From positions 2,418,001 to 2,482,000 of the forward strand of contig OY970164.1 of NCBI GenBank assembly GCA_963706555.1: a DNA stretch of 64,000 bases. The letters are read 5' to 3'. The stretch is from Bog-473 sp963706555. GTDB taxonomy: Bacteria; Actinomycetota; Acidimicrobiia; Acidimicrobiales; RAAP-2. This document shows positions 35,416 through 45,058 of the stretch, piece after piece. The notes under the pieces are model-generated. The model worked only from the letters and a program-made list of their open reading frames with translations, did not search any database and was not told where the DNA came from. How positions within the stretch are numbered: the first letter of the stretch is position 1; each line of letters begins with the position of its first letter. The position numbers and the translations under genes were made by a program.

Positions 35416-36611
35416 GCCCATTCTTTACGTCGAAAAACCGTGTTGCCGTGGTCGGTTATGCCCAGAGCCCCATCGTGAAGCACGACACGAGATCGCTGGG
35501 TGCCTTGACAGTGGAGACTGCTCGTCGCGCCATTCATGACGCCGGACTCGACGTCGACATGGTGGACGGGTTCGTCACGGGCAGCCTCTTTCCGTCTGCC
35601 GGCTCCCACAGTGCCGAGGACGGAGTCAGCTTGGTCTCGGCGAATTGGTTGGCACAGAGTCTGGGCATCAACCCGCGCTACGCCGCCGGATTCCAAGGCT
35701 TCGGTCAGATTCCGGGGGCGGTGGCCTTGGCTGTCAATGCCATTGCGAGCGGCGCAGCGAACTATGTGGTGATGCACCGCGCTCTGCACAATCCGACAGG
35801 TTCGTATCACGGCAACGTCATGCGGGAGGCAGGGGGCGCGCAGCAGTGGACAGCGCCCCAGGGCTACTTCGGACCCATTTCCATGATCGCCTTTCCGTAC
35901 AACGAGTACCTTCAGCGCTACGGAGCGAGCAGGGAGGCGATGGCAAACGTCCTTGTCGAGGCACGAAAGAACGGCGCACGGATCCCTTGGTCCTACTGGT
36001 ACGAAAAGCCACTCTCGCGAGAGGAGTATCTCTCGGCTCCAATGATCAGTGATCCGATCTGCCGCTACGACTGCGACATCCCCGTGGATGGCGCGGCAGT
36101 TTTCGTTTTCACCTCGGCAGATCGGGCCCGCGATATGCCGCACCGGCCGGTCTATGTGTCCGGCTATGCGACTGGTGCCCCGACGACGGCACGGCTGCCC
36201 CTGCACTGGCCGCTCGACGACATCATGGGGGTTGGAGCTGAGACGGCCCGTCGTCTGTGGAATTGCTCGGGCCTCGGACCGGGAGACGTCGACCTCCCCC
36301 AGCTCTACGATGGATTCTCTCCGTTCGTTTATTTCTGGCTCGAGGCGTTGGGTCTGTGCCCGGAGGGAGAAGCCCACCGTTTCGTCGAGGATGGCGGTAT
36401 CGATAGCGATCGTCCGGGCGGTCTGCCGGTGCTGTCCGGCGGTGGGGCGCTGGGAAACGGGCGAATGCACGGTATTCCGCAGATGCTCGAGTGCTACCTG
36501 CAGCTTTCCCGGCGAGCCGGTGATCGCCAGCGAGAGCAAGCTTCGATCGGACTGGCCTGCCATTCGTCGCCGCACTTCGGGGGCGCCGTGATCTACAGCG
36601 CCGATCAGTGA
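35412..36611 (+). CDS. Thiolase-fold lipid-transfer-type protein (pair 3), lacks nucleophilic Cys
   Basis: A 399-residue thiolase-fold protein starting at a TTG inside the DUF35 stop; the frame is open far upstream but that part is the DUF35 gene. The cysteine site is Phe97 (GFQGFGQIPGA), the first oxyanion His is Tyr (QLYDGFSPFVYFWLEALGLC) and the second position is Arg (SGGGALGNGRMHG). It cannot act as a classical thiolase. The GNGRMHG ending is a recognisable variant among thiolase-like proteins paired with DUF35. A lyase or hydratase-like role on an acyl-CoA is most plausible. It converges on the IclR gene with 23 bp between stops. Confidence 0.85.
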   Translation: MSPFFTSKNRVAVVGYAQSPIVKHDTRSLGALTVETARRAIHDAGLDVDMVDGFVTGSLFPSAGSHSAEDGVSLVSANWLAQSLGINPRYAAGFQGFGQIPGAVALAVNAIASGAANYVVMHRALHNPTGSYHGNVMREAGGAQQWTAPQGYFGPISMIAFPYNEYLQRYGASREAMANVLVEARKNGARIPWSYWYEKPLSREEYLSAPMISDPICRYDCDIPVDGAAVFVFTSADRARDMPHRPVYVSGYATGAPTTARLPLHWPLDDIMGVGAETARRLWNCSGLGPGDVDLPQLYDGFSPFVYFWLEALGLCPEGEAHRFVEDGGIDSDRPGGLPVLSGGGALGNGRMHGIPQMLECYLQLSRRAGDRQREQASIGLACHSSPHFGGAVIYSADQ

Positions 36612-36634
36612 GCACGCACATTTCCTGAGTTCGT

Positions 36635-37660
36635 CTATGGATCGTTTATCACTCTTTCGAAACCAAAGAAGCAATCTTTCGTGAGATTGCCGAGGGAATA
36701 GGCCATTGCGCTCGTTCCGGGCGGAGGGGCGTCGCGAGGTTCAAAGGAATAGCCGTCAGCGCCCCAGGGCCTCGCTCGTCGATCATCTTCGAGTGAGGTG
36801 TTCGGGTCACTTCCATCGGGGACGTCTTCGTGTGCACCGGTTAACGGTGTAACCCCCCATGTGGCCCGGGCCACCTGGGCTGTGGCGGCGGTCAGTCGCT
36901 TCATGACGACCGGAATTTCCTGGGAGGTGAGTTGATCCCGGAATGCCACGACGGTCAAAACGAGCCGGACGGTGCCTTCGGGGTCGAACACCGGTGCGGC
37001 GATGTGCGCAACGGGGAGGCGTTGGGTCTCACGTAGGTCGAAGAGGAGATAGTCGTCAACGTCGCTGGTACCTCGGGGTTGCTCGCCAACGCCCTTGCCG
37101 ATGGCGACCGAATAGCCTCGTTCACGCACTACCGCCAGAGCGTCGAGATAGCGGTCGCGCTTTTGGGGCGTTACCTTTGTGTCGAGGCCGGCAAGCCAAT
37201 GTTGTACCCGATCCCGGCTTGCCCAGGCGAGGAAGACGGTACCGATCGGAGGTACCAGGGGAAACCGGGAACCGACGCGCATGTTGATGCCGAAGGAACC
37301 CGGGGACGGCGTGTGGGCGAGTATGACGATTTCGGAGCCTACGACGCTGCTCGCAACGCAGTCGAGGTTGAGTTCGCGGGCCAAGTTTGTCATTTCGACG
37401 CGTGCAAAGGGCAGTGCATTCTGGTCGTGCAGGAAGCTGTTGGCGATCGGCAACATCCCGGGACCGAGCGAGTAGGTCTTGTCCGCGTGGCGGATGAGGT
37501 AGTTGCGGTCGGCGAGCAAGGTGAGCGTCGCGTGGCAACTCGCCTTGTTCATATCGAGCGTGCGGGCGACCTCCGAGAGACCGAGAAGTTCCGGAGTGCG
37601 GTCAGCGAGGAGCTCGAGGATCTCGAGTGCCCGCTCCACCGCAGGGACGTGACGACCCAC
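36635..37660 (-). CDS. IclR-family transcriptional regulator with C-terminal extension
   Basis: A 341-residue regulator. The N-terminal winged helix (VPAVERALEILELLADRT, LGLSEVARTLDMNKASCHAT, LADRNYLIRH) and the effector domain (LARELNLDCVASSVVGSEIVI near 100, GYSVAIGKGVGEQPRGTSDV, IAAPVFDPEGTVRLVLTVV) are clear. IclR proteins are normally near 260 residues; here about 80 extra residues follow (after TAQVARATWG), polar and Pro-rich with no recognised domain, ending FFGFERVINDP. Whether the tail is real or due to a lost stop cannot be told. The next upstream gene, a luciferase-like oxidoreductase, ends 124 bp away. Likely targets are the flanking operons. Confidence 0.85.
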   Translation of the reverse strand: MGRHVPAVERALEILELLADRTPELLGLSEVARTLDMNKASCHATLTLLADRNYLIRHADKTYSLGPGMLPIANSFLHDQNALPFARVEMTNLARELNLDCVASSVVGSEIVILAHTPSPGSFGINMRVGSRFPLVPPIGTVFLAWASRDRVQHWLAGLDTKVTPQKRDRYLDALAVVRERGYSVAIGKGVGEQPRGTSDVDDYLLFDLRETQRLPVAHIAAPVFDPEGTVRLVLTVVAFRDQLTSQEIPVVMKRLTAATAQVARATWGVTPLTGAHEDVPDGSDPNTSLEDDRRARPWGADGYSFEPRDAPPPGTSAMAYSLGNLTKDCFFGFERVINDP

Positions 37661-37784
37661 GCCGACTAGCTACTTCTCGCTCTGACTGCTCGCAGGCGGT
37701 CGGCTCGCGAGAGGCGATCGATGATCATATTTTGGCCTGAGCCTCCACCGATTCGTCGCTCGCCGTCGCCTCACAATGAAATTC

Positions 37785-38930
37785 TCAACTGACCCGTTGT
37801 TCGAGCTTCGGAATCACGTGTTTGCCGAGCATCTCGATTGACTCCATGACCTCGTGATGTTGGAGTTGGCCGAATTGCACATAACAGATGACCGAATCAC
37901 AGCCGATGGCCTCGTAGCGAGCCAGCTTTTCGAGGCACTGCTCAGGATCACCGACGATGACCATGTCCTGGTCATTGAAGAATTTCGGGTCGACCTTGCC
38001 GGCCTGTGTCTCCCGGAGGCGAGGGAAGAGCTTCTCGATCTCTTCCGCGGACACGTTGGGAGGGAGCTCCCAGTCGATAAGGAATTGGGCCATGTGGTCG
38101 TACCACCAACCCACGGAATCCCATATGCCATAGGAGTCAGCGCGCTCCATGTCTTCGGCACAGTGCACAAGAGTGTATGGCGCGACCTTGGTGTTCTTCA
38201 CTCGAGTCAACGGTTCGGTGCAATGCGCCGACGCCTCGCGGTAGATCTTGATGCGCCTTGCGAGCTCGTCGACCGGTTGCATGATCGTCAGCGCGAGCAT
38301 GCCGAGACCGAGTTGGCCGGCCAGCTCCACGCTGCCAGGGCTCACGGCCGCCATCCACGCCGGCGGATGCGGGTCTTGGTAAGGCTTGGGCGTGATCGAG
38401 CGTGTATCGCCTTCGTAGGACGGGAATTCGGGGAACTTCATGAACTCGGAGTCCCAGCTGAACTTCTCCTGTTCCCACATCGCAACTACCGCTTCAATGG
38501 CATCCTTCCAGGACTCACGGCTGGTCGCCGGGTCCACACCGAAGGCCTTTTGCTCGTGTGGTATCGAACGTCCTGTGCCCCACTCGACACGTCCGCGGCT
38601 CAGGAGATCGACCGCGGCGACGGATTCTGCGGTGTGAACCGGGTGCCGAAACTTACTCGGCGTGAGTGTCACGCCGAAACCGAGGCGGATCTGGTCGGTG
38701 ACCTGTGACAAAGCGGCGAGGAACACGTCGTTCACCGGCATGTGCGACCGCTCGATCCGGAAGTGGTGCTCCACGACCCAGACGGTGCCGAACCCGAGCT
38801 TGTCGGCCAGTTTGATCTGCTCGATCGCCTCGAAGTACGCGGCCTGCTCCGCCTCCCGTTGATTGTACGGATACGGCTTGTCCGGCCAAGGTTTGGGGGC
38901 TTGCACTTCGTAGAGCAGGTCGAGCTTCAC
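37785..38930 (-). CDS. Luciferase-like monooxygenase family protein (LLM class)
   Basis: A 381-residue TIM-barrel flavin- or F420-dependent oxidoreductase. Segments: MKLDLLYEVQAPKPWP start, KLADKLGFGTVWVVEHHF, LSQVTDQIRLGFGVTLTP, AVDLLSRGRVEWGTGRS, and the C-terminal DQDMVIVGDPEQCLEKLARY common in alkanal/alkane-type members. The GTG at 38930 follows AGGAGAC; the frame is open 20 codons further but that part lacks a ribosome site. It is about 70 residues longer than, and only distantly related to, the protein at 29642. It is divergent from the deacylase gene at 39363, with a 432-bp control region between. Confidence 0.85.
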   Translation of the reverse strand: MKLDLLYEVQAPKPWPDKPYPYNQREAEQAAYFEAIEQIKLADKLGFGTVWVVEHHFRIERSHMPVNDVFLAALSQVTDQIRLGFGVTLTPSKFRHPVHTAESVAAVDLLSRGRVEWGTGRSIPHEQKAFGVDPATSRESWKDAIEAVVAMWEQEKFSWDSEFMKFPEFPSYEGDTRSITPKPYQDPHPPAWMAAVSPGSVELAGQLGLGMLALTIMQPVDELARRIKIYREASAHCTEPLTRVKNTKVAPYTLVHCAEDMERADSYGIWDSVGWWYDHMAQFLIDWELPPNVSAEEIEKLFPRLRETQAGKVDPKFFNDQDMVIVGDPEQCLEKLARYEAIGCDSVICYVQFGQLQHHEVMESIEMLGKHVIPKLEQRVS

Positions 38931-39362
38931 GTCGGTCTCCTGTCGAGTGTGGCGAATGGTGCCTGAGGTTGCCGAGGGATGGGATGGCACGGATGGGCGT
39001 TGCCGGTCGCCGGCTATGTCCCGATCCCGAAGGCGTCGACAACGGCAGCGGCTACCTCCAAGGTCAGACCCGAACGACTGGTCGTCCCTCCCTGCTCAGC
39101 TTCACCATTCCCCTGGGGCTATGGTCGCTTAAGCGATTTCTAATTTCTTCTGCAGAACGATAGTCAAGGGGTTGCTCTGCCGTCAAGAGGCTCACAGGTA
39201 AGTGGGCTGGATATCTTCACGAGTAAAATGCGAGATCGGTCGCTCCACCGACCGTCGGGTTGAGTAAGCGGCGGCCAGGGCGCGGCGAGAGGATGATCCC
39301 AGGGATTGCGAAGCCTCCACGAGACCAATTGAGGCGATCCCCACGTCGTTCAGAGGAGAAGC
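38931..39362. promoter_or_regulatory. Divergent control region with a 12-bp perfect palindrome
   Basis: This 432-bp gap separates two divergent catabolic genes. TCGCTTAAGCGA at 39125-39136 is a perfect 12-bp palindrome lying in a locally AT-rich stretch (to about 39165), a good place for promoters and a regulator site; the IclR protein encoded nearby is one candidate. GGTCG/CGACC arms near 39235-39255 form a second, weaker inverted repeat. No gene is recognised in it. Confidence 0.45.
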
Positions 39363-41081
39363 ATGCTCGACTATCTGATTGAGGGTGGGACAGTCGTCGA
39401 CGGGAGTGGTGGCACGCCATTTGTGGCCGATGTCGGCATTCGCAATGGCCGCATTATCGAGTGCCGCGACGTCAGCCGTGCTCGGAAAGTTCTCGACGCC
39501 TCTGGATTGCTCGTCACGCCTGGGTTCATCGATCCGCACACCCACTACGACGCCCAGCTGTACTGGGATGGCTGGGCGACGCCGTCGAGCCTGCATGGTG
39601 TGACCACCGTGATTGCCGGCAACTGCGGATTCACGCTTGCGCCGCTCAACGACGAGGATGCCGTCTACACCCAGCGCATGATGGCGCGGGTTGAGGGGAT
39701 GCCGATCGAGTCGTTACGCGATGGACCCCCATGGGACTGGCACAGTTTCGGTGACTTCCTCGACGGTCTCGAAGGCAAGGTCGCCGTCAATGCCGGATTC
39801 CTCGTCGGTCACTGCGCGCTCCGGCGCTATGTACTCGGTGAGGACGCGGTGGTGCGGGCATCGACCGAGGACGAGATCCTTGCCATCGCCGCTCTGCTCG
39901 AACGGTCACTGGCTGCAGGTGGACTCGGCCTCTCGCTCTCCCGTTCGTACACCCACACTGACGGCGACGGGCATCCCGTGCCGAGCCGTCTCGCCTCCGA
40001 AGACGAAGTCCTGAGGCTGTGTGAGATCGTCGGTCGCTTCGACGGCACGTCGCTCGAGGCCATCACCGATGGATGCATCCGCGGCTTCGACGATGAGAGT
40101 GCCGAGTTCATGGCACGAATGAGCGCGCGGGCCCACCGCCCCCTCAACTGGAATCTTCTTCCTCTCGCGTCCGGGATGGCGCCCTATGTCGACAATCAGC
40201 TACGACCGGCGACACGGGCCCGTGAACTCGGTGGGCGGGTCGTCGCCCTCTCGATGCCGGTTGCGAGCGACAGCTGCGTGACGCTCGGTTCCTATTGCAT
40301 CTGGTGGATGGCGCCAGGCTGGGACCAAGTGCTCAGCCTGGCGGTGGCTGAGAAGAAGGAGAAGCTCGCCGACCCCGAGGTCCGCGCGCGTCTCCTGGAG
40401 TCGGCGCAACGGCCTGACGCAGGTGTCGGTGGGTCAGCCGGTCGAATGGGGACCTATCGCTTCGGGACCACCAAAGCGCACGAGAACCAAGGGCTTGAAG
40501 GGCGTCTCGTGGCCGAGGTTGCCGCCGAGCGCGGTCTCGACGATTTCGCCTGCGTCGTGGAGGCATCCATCGCAGAGGAGTTCGACCTCGACTTTTGGCC
40601 GGAACACCCGACCGACCCTCACGACGATCCGTCCTATCGCGTCCGGTTATGGGAGAGCCCCGACATCCTCATCGGCGGCTCTGACGCCGGTGCACACCTT
40701 GACCATCTGCTCGGGTCTGCGTACCCGACACGGTTCCTGGCGGACGTCGTGCGCGGGAGCCAGATACTGGCAGTTGAACGGGCGGTGCGCCTTATGACCG
40801 ACGTGCCAGCCCGCCTTTTCGGCCTGCGCGACCGCGGTCGAATCGCACCCGGGTGGTGGGCTGACCTTGTCGTACTCGACCCAACGACAGTTGGCAGCGG
40901 CCCGGTCGGGCGTCGTTACGATCTCCCCGGCGGCGGCTACCGCCTCATGGCTCCGTCAGAAGGTGTCGTGCGGGTCTTCGTGAATGGGGTTGAGACGATC
41001 AGGGACGGCGTGCCCACCGCAGCCAGGGCTGGCACCATCCTTCGTTCCGGGCGCGACACTACATCCACGGCGACGAATTGA
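39363..41081 (+). CDS. N-acyl-D-amino-acid-deacylase-like amidohydrolase-3
   Basis: A 572-residue protein: beta-sandwich start MLDYLIEGGTVVDGSGGTPF, metal motif GFIDPHTHYDAQLYWD (about 52-67), the Cys loop AGNCGFTLAPL, PWDWHSFGDFLDGL, GHCALRRYVLG, the segment SRSYTHTDGDGHPVPSR carrying the His ligand missing in copies A and B, and the catalytic GGSDAGAHLDHL. The C-terminus ends GTILRSGRDTTS. It follows AGAGGAGAAGC at the right distance. It is closer to 62123-63829 than to the 20663/23671 pair. The general reaction would be hydrolysis of an amide or cyclic amide; substrate unknown. Confidence 0.87.
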   Translation: MLDYLIEGGTVVDGSGGTPFVADVGIRNGRIIECRDVSRARKVLDASGLLVTPGFIDPHTHYDAQLYWDGWATPSSLHGVTTVIAGNCGFTLAPLNDEDAVYTQRMMARVEGMPIESLRDGPPWDWHSFGDFLDGLEGKVAVNAGFLVGHCALRRYVLGEDAVVRASTEDEILAIAALLERSLAAGGLGLSLSRSYTHTDGDGHPVPSRLASEDEVLRLCEIVGRFDGTSLEAITDGCIRGFDDESAEFMARMSARAHRPLNWNLLPLASGMAPYVDNQLRPATRARELGGRVVALSMPVASDSCVTLGSYCIWWMAPGWDQVLSLAVAEKKEKLADPEVRARLLESAQRPDAGVGGSAGRMGTYRFGTTKAHENQGLEGRLVAEVAAERGLDDFACVVEASIAEEFDLDFWPEHPTDPHDDPSYRVRLWESPDILIGGSDAGAHLDHLLGSAYPTRFLADVVRGSQILAVERAVRLMTDVPARLFGLRDRGRIAPGWWADLVVLDPTTVGSGPVGRRYDLPGGGYRLMAPSEGVVRVFVNGVETIRDGVPTAARAGTILRSGRDTTSTATN

Positions 41082-41108
41082 GCCCCCGCATTGAGAGGCG
41101 CTCGGTGA

Positions 41109-41123
41109 CGGATGCATCATCCG
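41109..41123. terminator. Hairpin between convergent genes
   Basis: CGGATG-CAT-CATCCG is a perfect 6-bp stem with a 3-nt loop in the 55-bp gap between the deacylase gene (ends 41081) and the leftward CoA-transferase gene (ends 41137). Position suggests a bidirectional terminator; no T-tract is present. Confidence 0.4.
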
Positions 41124-41136
41124 AATCGGGGACCGT

Positions 41137-43579
41137 TCAGTAAGGGTTGCCGTGGCGATCCAGGTAGTCGTTCGTCGCGACTCCCTCCGCAATCAGCCGC
41201 TTGTATTCGGCGTCGTCGAGACCAAGAATGTCCTTGAACACGTACTCGTTGTCCTGGCCGAGCGTCGGCGCCCCTCGTTCCCACGCCATGGGGATTCCGC
41301 GGAATGCGTGTCCCAAATGGTTGTAGGTACCGACGTCAAGGCTCGACAGCGGCCGAATCCATTGCCGGGCTGCGATCTGGAGGTCCGCCGCCAGCATGGC
41401 ATCGGACCCGCATGGCGCTGCAGCCACGCCAGCCTCCTGGAGTGCGTGGAACGCAGCGTCTGCCGTAACCGTTGCCGTCCATGCGACGATCGCATCGTCA
41501 ATCTCGTCGTGTGCCGCTTGCCTTCCAGCAACGTCGGCGAACCGTTCGTCCTGAGCGAGATCAGCTCTTCCGAGCACGCGTGTAAGACCGTGCCACGCGT
41601 GATCATCGTGGACCGTAATCCCTAACCATCCGCCTTCGGCGCAGAGGTACATGCCCTGCGGCGCACGATAGGGATCGCGATTTCCGAACTTCTGCGGCAC
41701 TGTTCCGAGCTGCAGGTTCACGAACACATCACCGAGTTCGGTCAACAAATTCTCGCTCTGTGCGAGCTCGATGACCTGCCCCCGCCCGGTTGCGCCGCGG
41801 TAGTGCAACGCAGCCAGTGTCGCAAACGCCCCCGCGGGACCGGTGACGCTGTCCATGTGCTGCGTGGAAGGCGATTCTGTGAGCGATGTACCCCGATGCC
41901 CGATGAGGGTGGTCAGACTGGTGAGACCGTCGAATTGGCCACCGAATCCCGTGTAGTGGGCCCAGTCGCCGCTGAGGCCCGCCGGCGGAAGTCTGAGAAC
42001 GATTACCCGCGGATTGACCTTCAACAGTTCCGTCTCGTGGATTCCCATCTGGTGCAATGTGGTTGATTTGAGGTTCTCGACGACGACGTCGCTCACGGCC
42101 ACGAGGCGCATGAACATCTCACGCTGCTCGGCAATGCGGACGTCAAGCGTGCAAGAGTACTTGCCCCGTGCCAGCGAATTGTTCATGGCGTGGCGGTTGT
42201 AGGGCCGGTCCTCTCGGCCTGGGGCAAGCGGTCCGTACAGTCGCGCCGAGCGCGCCGAGCACCATGTTTGCCTCAGGACGCGGGACATATCCCTTCGTCG
42301 TCGGTGGGAACACATGTGGCGTTTCAACGCGGATGACCTCGGCACCAAGGTCAGCGAGGAGGGAAGTGAGGTAGGGGCCCGACCACACTGTGGTGAGGTC
42401 TATGACGCGGACATCCCGAAGTGGCGGGATTTCGGGGTCGCGTACGCCGACCGGCGGCGGTGGCGGCTGCACATCGCCTGCCCACGGCAGTGCCTCGTGC
42501 TGCCCGAGATGTGGCGCCGTTCGCCGTAACGTCCAACCACCCTCGGTGAGCCGGTATGGTGCCCCGGGAAGGAGCAACGGGCCCAGCCTCGGATCCGTAC
42601 TGTGCACCCAGAAGCCGCGCTGGTGGAGATGGTCTGCCACCAGCAATTCATCTGGCTGGTTGACGGGGGTGACAGGCCAGCCCGCGGCCTGTGCCAGGTC
42701 CGTGATCTCCTGTCGCGTGCGCTCGAGGAGCCAGGGGTAGAGCACGCCGTCGAGGATCTCCTTGGTCTCGGTCCGCATGAAGGCGTCTGGCCTCGCGAAT
42801 GCCGTCACGAGCTCTTCGCTCCCGAGCACGGCCAGCATCTCGGGAAGCTGTTGCGTCGTCATCATCATTGCCACATAGCCGTCGGCGCACGGAAAGACCC
42901 CGAGTGGCAGGAGGGTGTCGCTGCTCGTGGGGGCGGGCTGGTGGGACTCGGCCCGATTGCTGTACTCCCACCCCAAGAAGCGCGAGACGCGCGCCGGGCT
43001 GGCCGCCAACGCCTCGACGGCCGCACAGTCGAGCAGGGCGCCGATGCCGGTGGAGCGGGCACGCTCCACTGCAGCGAGGGCGCCAAGGGCTGCGGTGTGA
43101 CCTACCGCGGCTTCGCCGAGCGACATCGGCAACTTGATGGGACCCTGTCGGTCCATGACGATGGTGCCACTGAATGCCTGAGCGATGAGGTCGCTCCACC
43201 CGTAGCGGGCATACGGGCCTGTGGCTCCGAAACCGGTGATCGCGAGCACCGTGAGGGTGCGCGTACTCTCCATGAGTTCGTCGCGGCTGATGCCCCAGTC
43301 GGCGAGGCTGCGGTATCCGGGTGTCTCGATAACGAGATCGACTCCGTCGAGGACTTCGCGGAGTGACGCCGCACTCGCGGGCGCGACATCGATGACAACA
43401 CTCCGCTTATTGGTGTTCAAGTGGGCAAACATCCCGCGGTCGGCGCGGAGCGCGTCACCGTCGGGTGGTTCTACCTTCAGCACGTCGGCGCCGAGGTCGG
43501 CGAAGGCCTTGCCACACCAGCCGGCCGCGACACCTACCCCGAGCTCGACAATTCTCAGATCGCTCAGTGCTTGGCGCAC
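41137..43579 (-). CDS. Fused double-domain class III CoA-transferase (CaiB/BaiF), one frameshift
   Basis: Two CaiB/BaiF domains, 813 residues when one extra base near 42241-42255 is removed. Domain 1: LSDLRIVELGVGVAAGWCGK, FADLGADVLKVEPPDGDALR, LNTNKRSVVIDV, ALLDCAAVEAL. Linker PPPPPVG, then domain 2: RDVRVIDLTTVWSGPYLTS, GAEVIRVETPHV, the break, then YGPLAPGREDRPYNRHAMNN, GQVIELAQSENLL. Both domains carry Glu at the catalytic Asp position. GTG 43579 follows GGAGG; the frame is open to an ATG at 43645. It is divergent from the epoxide hydrolase gene; the region between has GTGTCC/GGACAC inverted arms at 43622-43627 and 43647-43652. Confidence 0.82.
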
Positions 43580-43833
43580 GATGCCTCCGTCCCCGATCCG
43601 GCATATGTCCGGAGCACAAATGTGTCCACGAGGATAATCGCGCATCGGACACCACGACCGTGCGTCTGATCAAGAGGAGGGATCCTGATTGGCGGGTTCT
43701 GTGCGCGGCCTCCACGAGGCGGTCGACGGTAGCCGGGGAAGCGGGACGGAGAATCAGCGTCGGCTCCTTGGGGGATACGAAGCGCGATTCGTGGCAACAT
43801 GCGTCGGACGAGGTTGCGGTGACTGGAGGGCAC

Positions 43834-45018
43834 ATGAGCACGGGTGTGGATGACATCGCCGCTTTTGAGGTCGTCTTCGACCCGATCGAGGTGGACGATC
43901 TTCGCCGACGGTTGCGGAGCACTCGCTGGGCAGAGCGGGAGACCGTTGACGATTGGTCACAGGGCGTCCCCCTCGAGTTCGTGCGCGACCTGGCTGCCTA
44001 CTGGCTGGACGGTTACGACTTTGACGCCGCCGCGGGCCGGATGAACACGTGGCCTCAGTTCACGACTCGCATTGATGACCTCGACATCCACTTCGTCCAC
44101 GCCCGTTCACCTGAGCCCGAGGCGCTCCCACTCGTGATCACCCACGGTTGGCCGGGAACATACGTCGAGTTCCTCGACGTGATCGGGCCCCTCACCGACC
44201 CCGCCGCTCACGGGGGTGACCCACAGGACGCATTCCACGTCGTGTGCCCGTCGCTGCCGGGCTACGGGTTCAGCGACAAGCCGGCAAGTCGGGGGCACGG
44301 GGTGCCGTGGATTGCCGGGGCGTGGGCCACCTTGATGAACCGGCTGGGGTACGAACGCTACGGTGCCCAGGGCGGTGACTGGGGCTCAGCAGTGACGAGT
44401 GTGCTCGGCCAGACGCATCAGGACCAGGTCGTCGGCATCCATCTCAACATGCCGACAGTCATGCTCGGACCGTTGACCGACGACGCCACGGCCCAAGAGC
44501 GCGCGTCCTACGAAGACTTCGAATGGCACACCCGATGGGGGACCGGCTACCAACAACAGCAGTCCACCCGGCCCCAGACGCTCGGCTACGGGTTGGTCGA
44601 TTCGCCGGTGGGCCAGCTCGCCTGGGCCGTGGAGAAGTTCTGGGCCTGGACGGACTGTGAAGGCGACCCGTACAACGTCTTCACGAAGGACCAGCTGCTC
44701 GACAACGCGACCGTCTACTGGTTCACTGCCACAGGGGCCTCATCGGGTCGCCTCTACTGGGAGAGCGCAGGTCCGGCGGCGTTGGCGGAGCCCGCGTCCC
44801 TGGCCTTGCAAATGGGTCCGGTGACCGTGCCGACCGGTTGCTCGATCTTCCCACGGGAAATCCGGCGCCCGTCGCGGCGCTGGGCCGAGAAGCGCTTCAC
44901 CAACATCCATTGGTGGAACGAACCGGCGAAGGGCGGACACTTCGCAGCATTTGAGCAGCCAGATCTCTTCGTTGAGGAAGTTCGATCGTCGTTCCTGCCC
45001 TTGCGGGCGGCGAGGTGA
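43834..45018 (+). CDS. Epoxide hydrolase, alpha/beta-hydrolase type (EHN family)
   Basis: A 394-residue protein with the epoxide-hydrolase N-terminal domain (FDPIEVDDLRRRLRSTRWAE, then FVRDLAAYWLDGYDFDAA) and an alpha/beta hydrolase core. The oxyanion motif HGWPG begins at His104, the nucleophile is Asp182 in GGDWGSA, and the catalytic His lies in KGGHFAAFEQPDLF near the C-terminus; cap-domain tyrosines are expected in the middle. Family enzymes, like juvenile-hormone and microsomal epoxide hydrolases, turn epoxides of lipophilic molecules into diols. ATG 43834 follows GGAGGG. Together with the limonene-epoxide-hydrolase-like protein it implies that epoxides arise in this pathway, perhaps from the P450s. 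Confidence 0.9.
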   Translation: MSTGVDDIAAFEVVFDPIEVDDLRRRLRSTRWAERETVDDWSQGVPLEFVRDLAAYWLDGYDFDAAAGRMNTWPQFTTRIDDLDIHFVHARSPEPEALPLVITHGWPGTYVEFLDVIGPLTDPAAHGGDPQDAFHVVCPSLPGYGFSDKPASRGHGVPWIAGAWATLMNRLGYERYGAQGGDWGSAVTSVLGQTHQDQVVGIHLNMPTVMLGPLTDDATAQERASYEDFEWHTRWGTGYQQQQSTRPQTLGYGLVDSPVGQLAWAVEKFWAWTDCEGDPYNVFTKDQLLDNATVYWFTATGASSGRLYWESAGPAALAEPASLALQMGPVTVPTGCSIFPREIRRPSRRWAEKRFTNIHWWNEPAKGGHFAAFEQPDLFVEEVRSSFLPLRAAR

Positions 45019-45040
45019 CAACGTGAGGAGGAGCGCGAGT

Positions 45041-45058
45041 CCGAGGCCGGCGCCTCGG
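45041..45058. terminator. Hairpin between convergent epoxide hydrolase and TetR genes
   Basis: CCGAGGC-CGGC-GCCTCGG is a perfect 7-bp, GC-rich stem with a 4-nt loop, directly after the TetR stop and 23 bp after the epoxide hydrolase stop. It could end both transcripts. No T-tract follows. Confidence 0.45.

Noticed and set aside
34986..36674. 562-codon open frame on the minus strand
   Set aside because: It is opposite a DUF35 and thiolase-fold gene with clear motifs; no family resemblance of its own.
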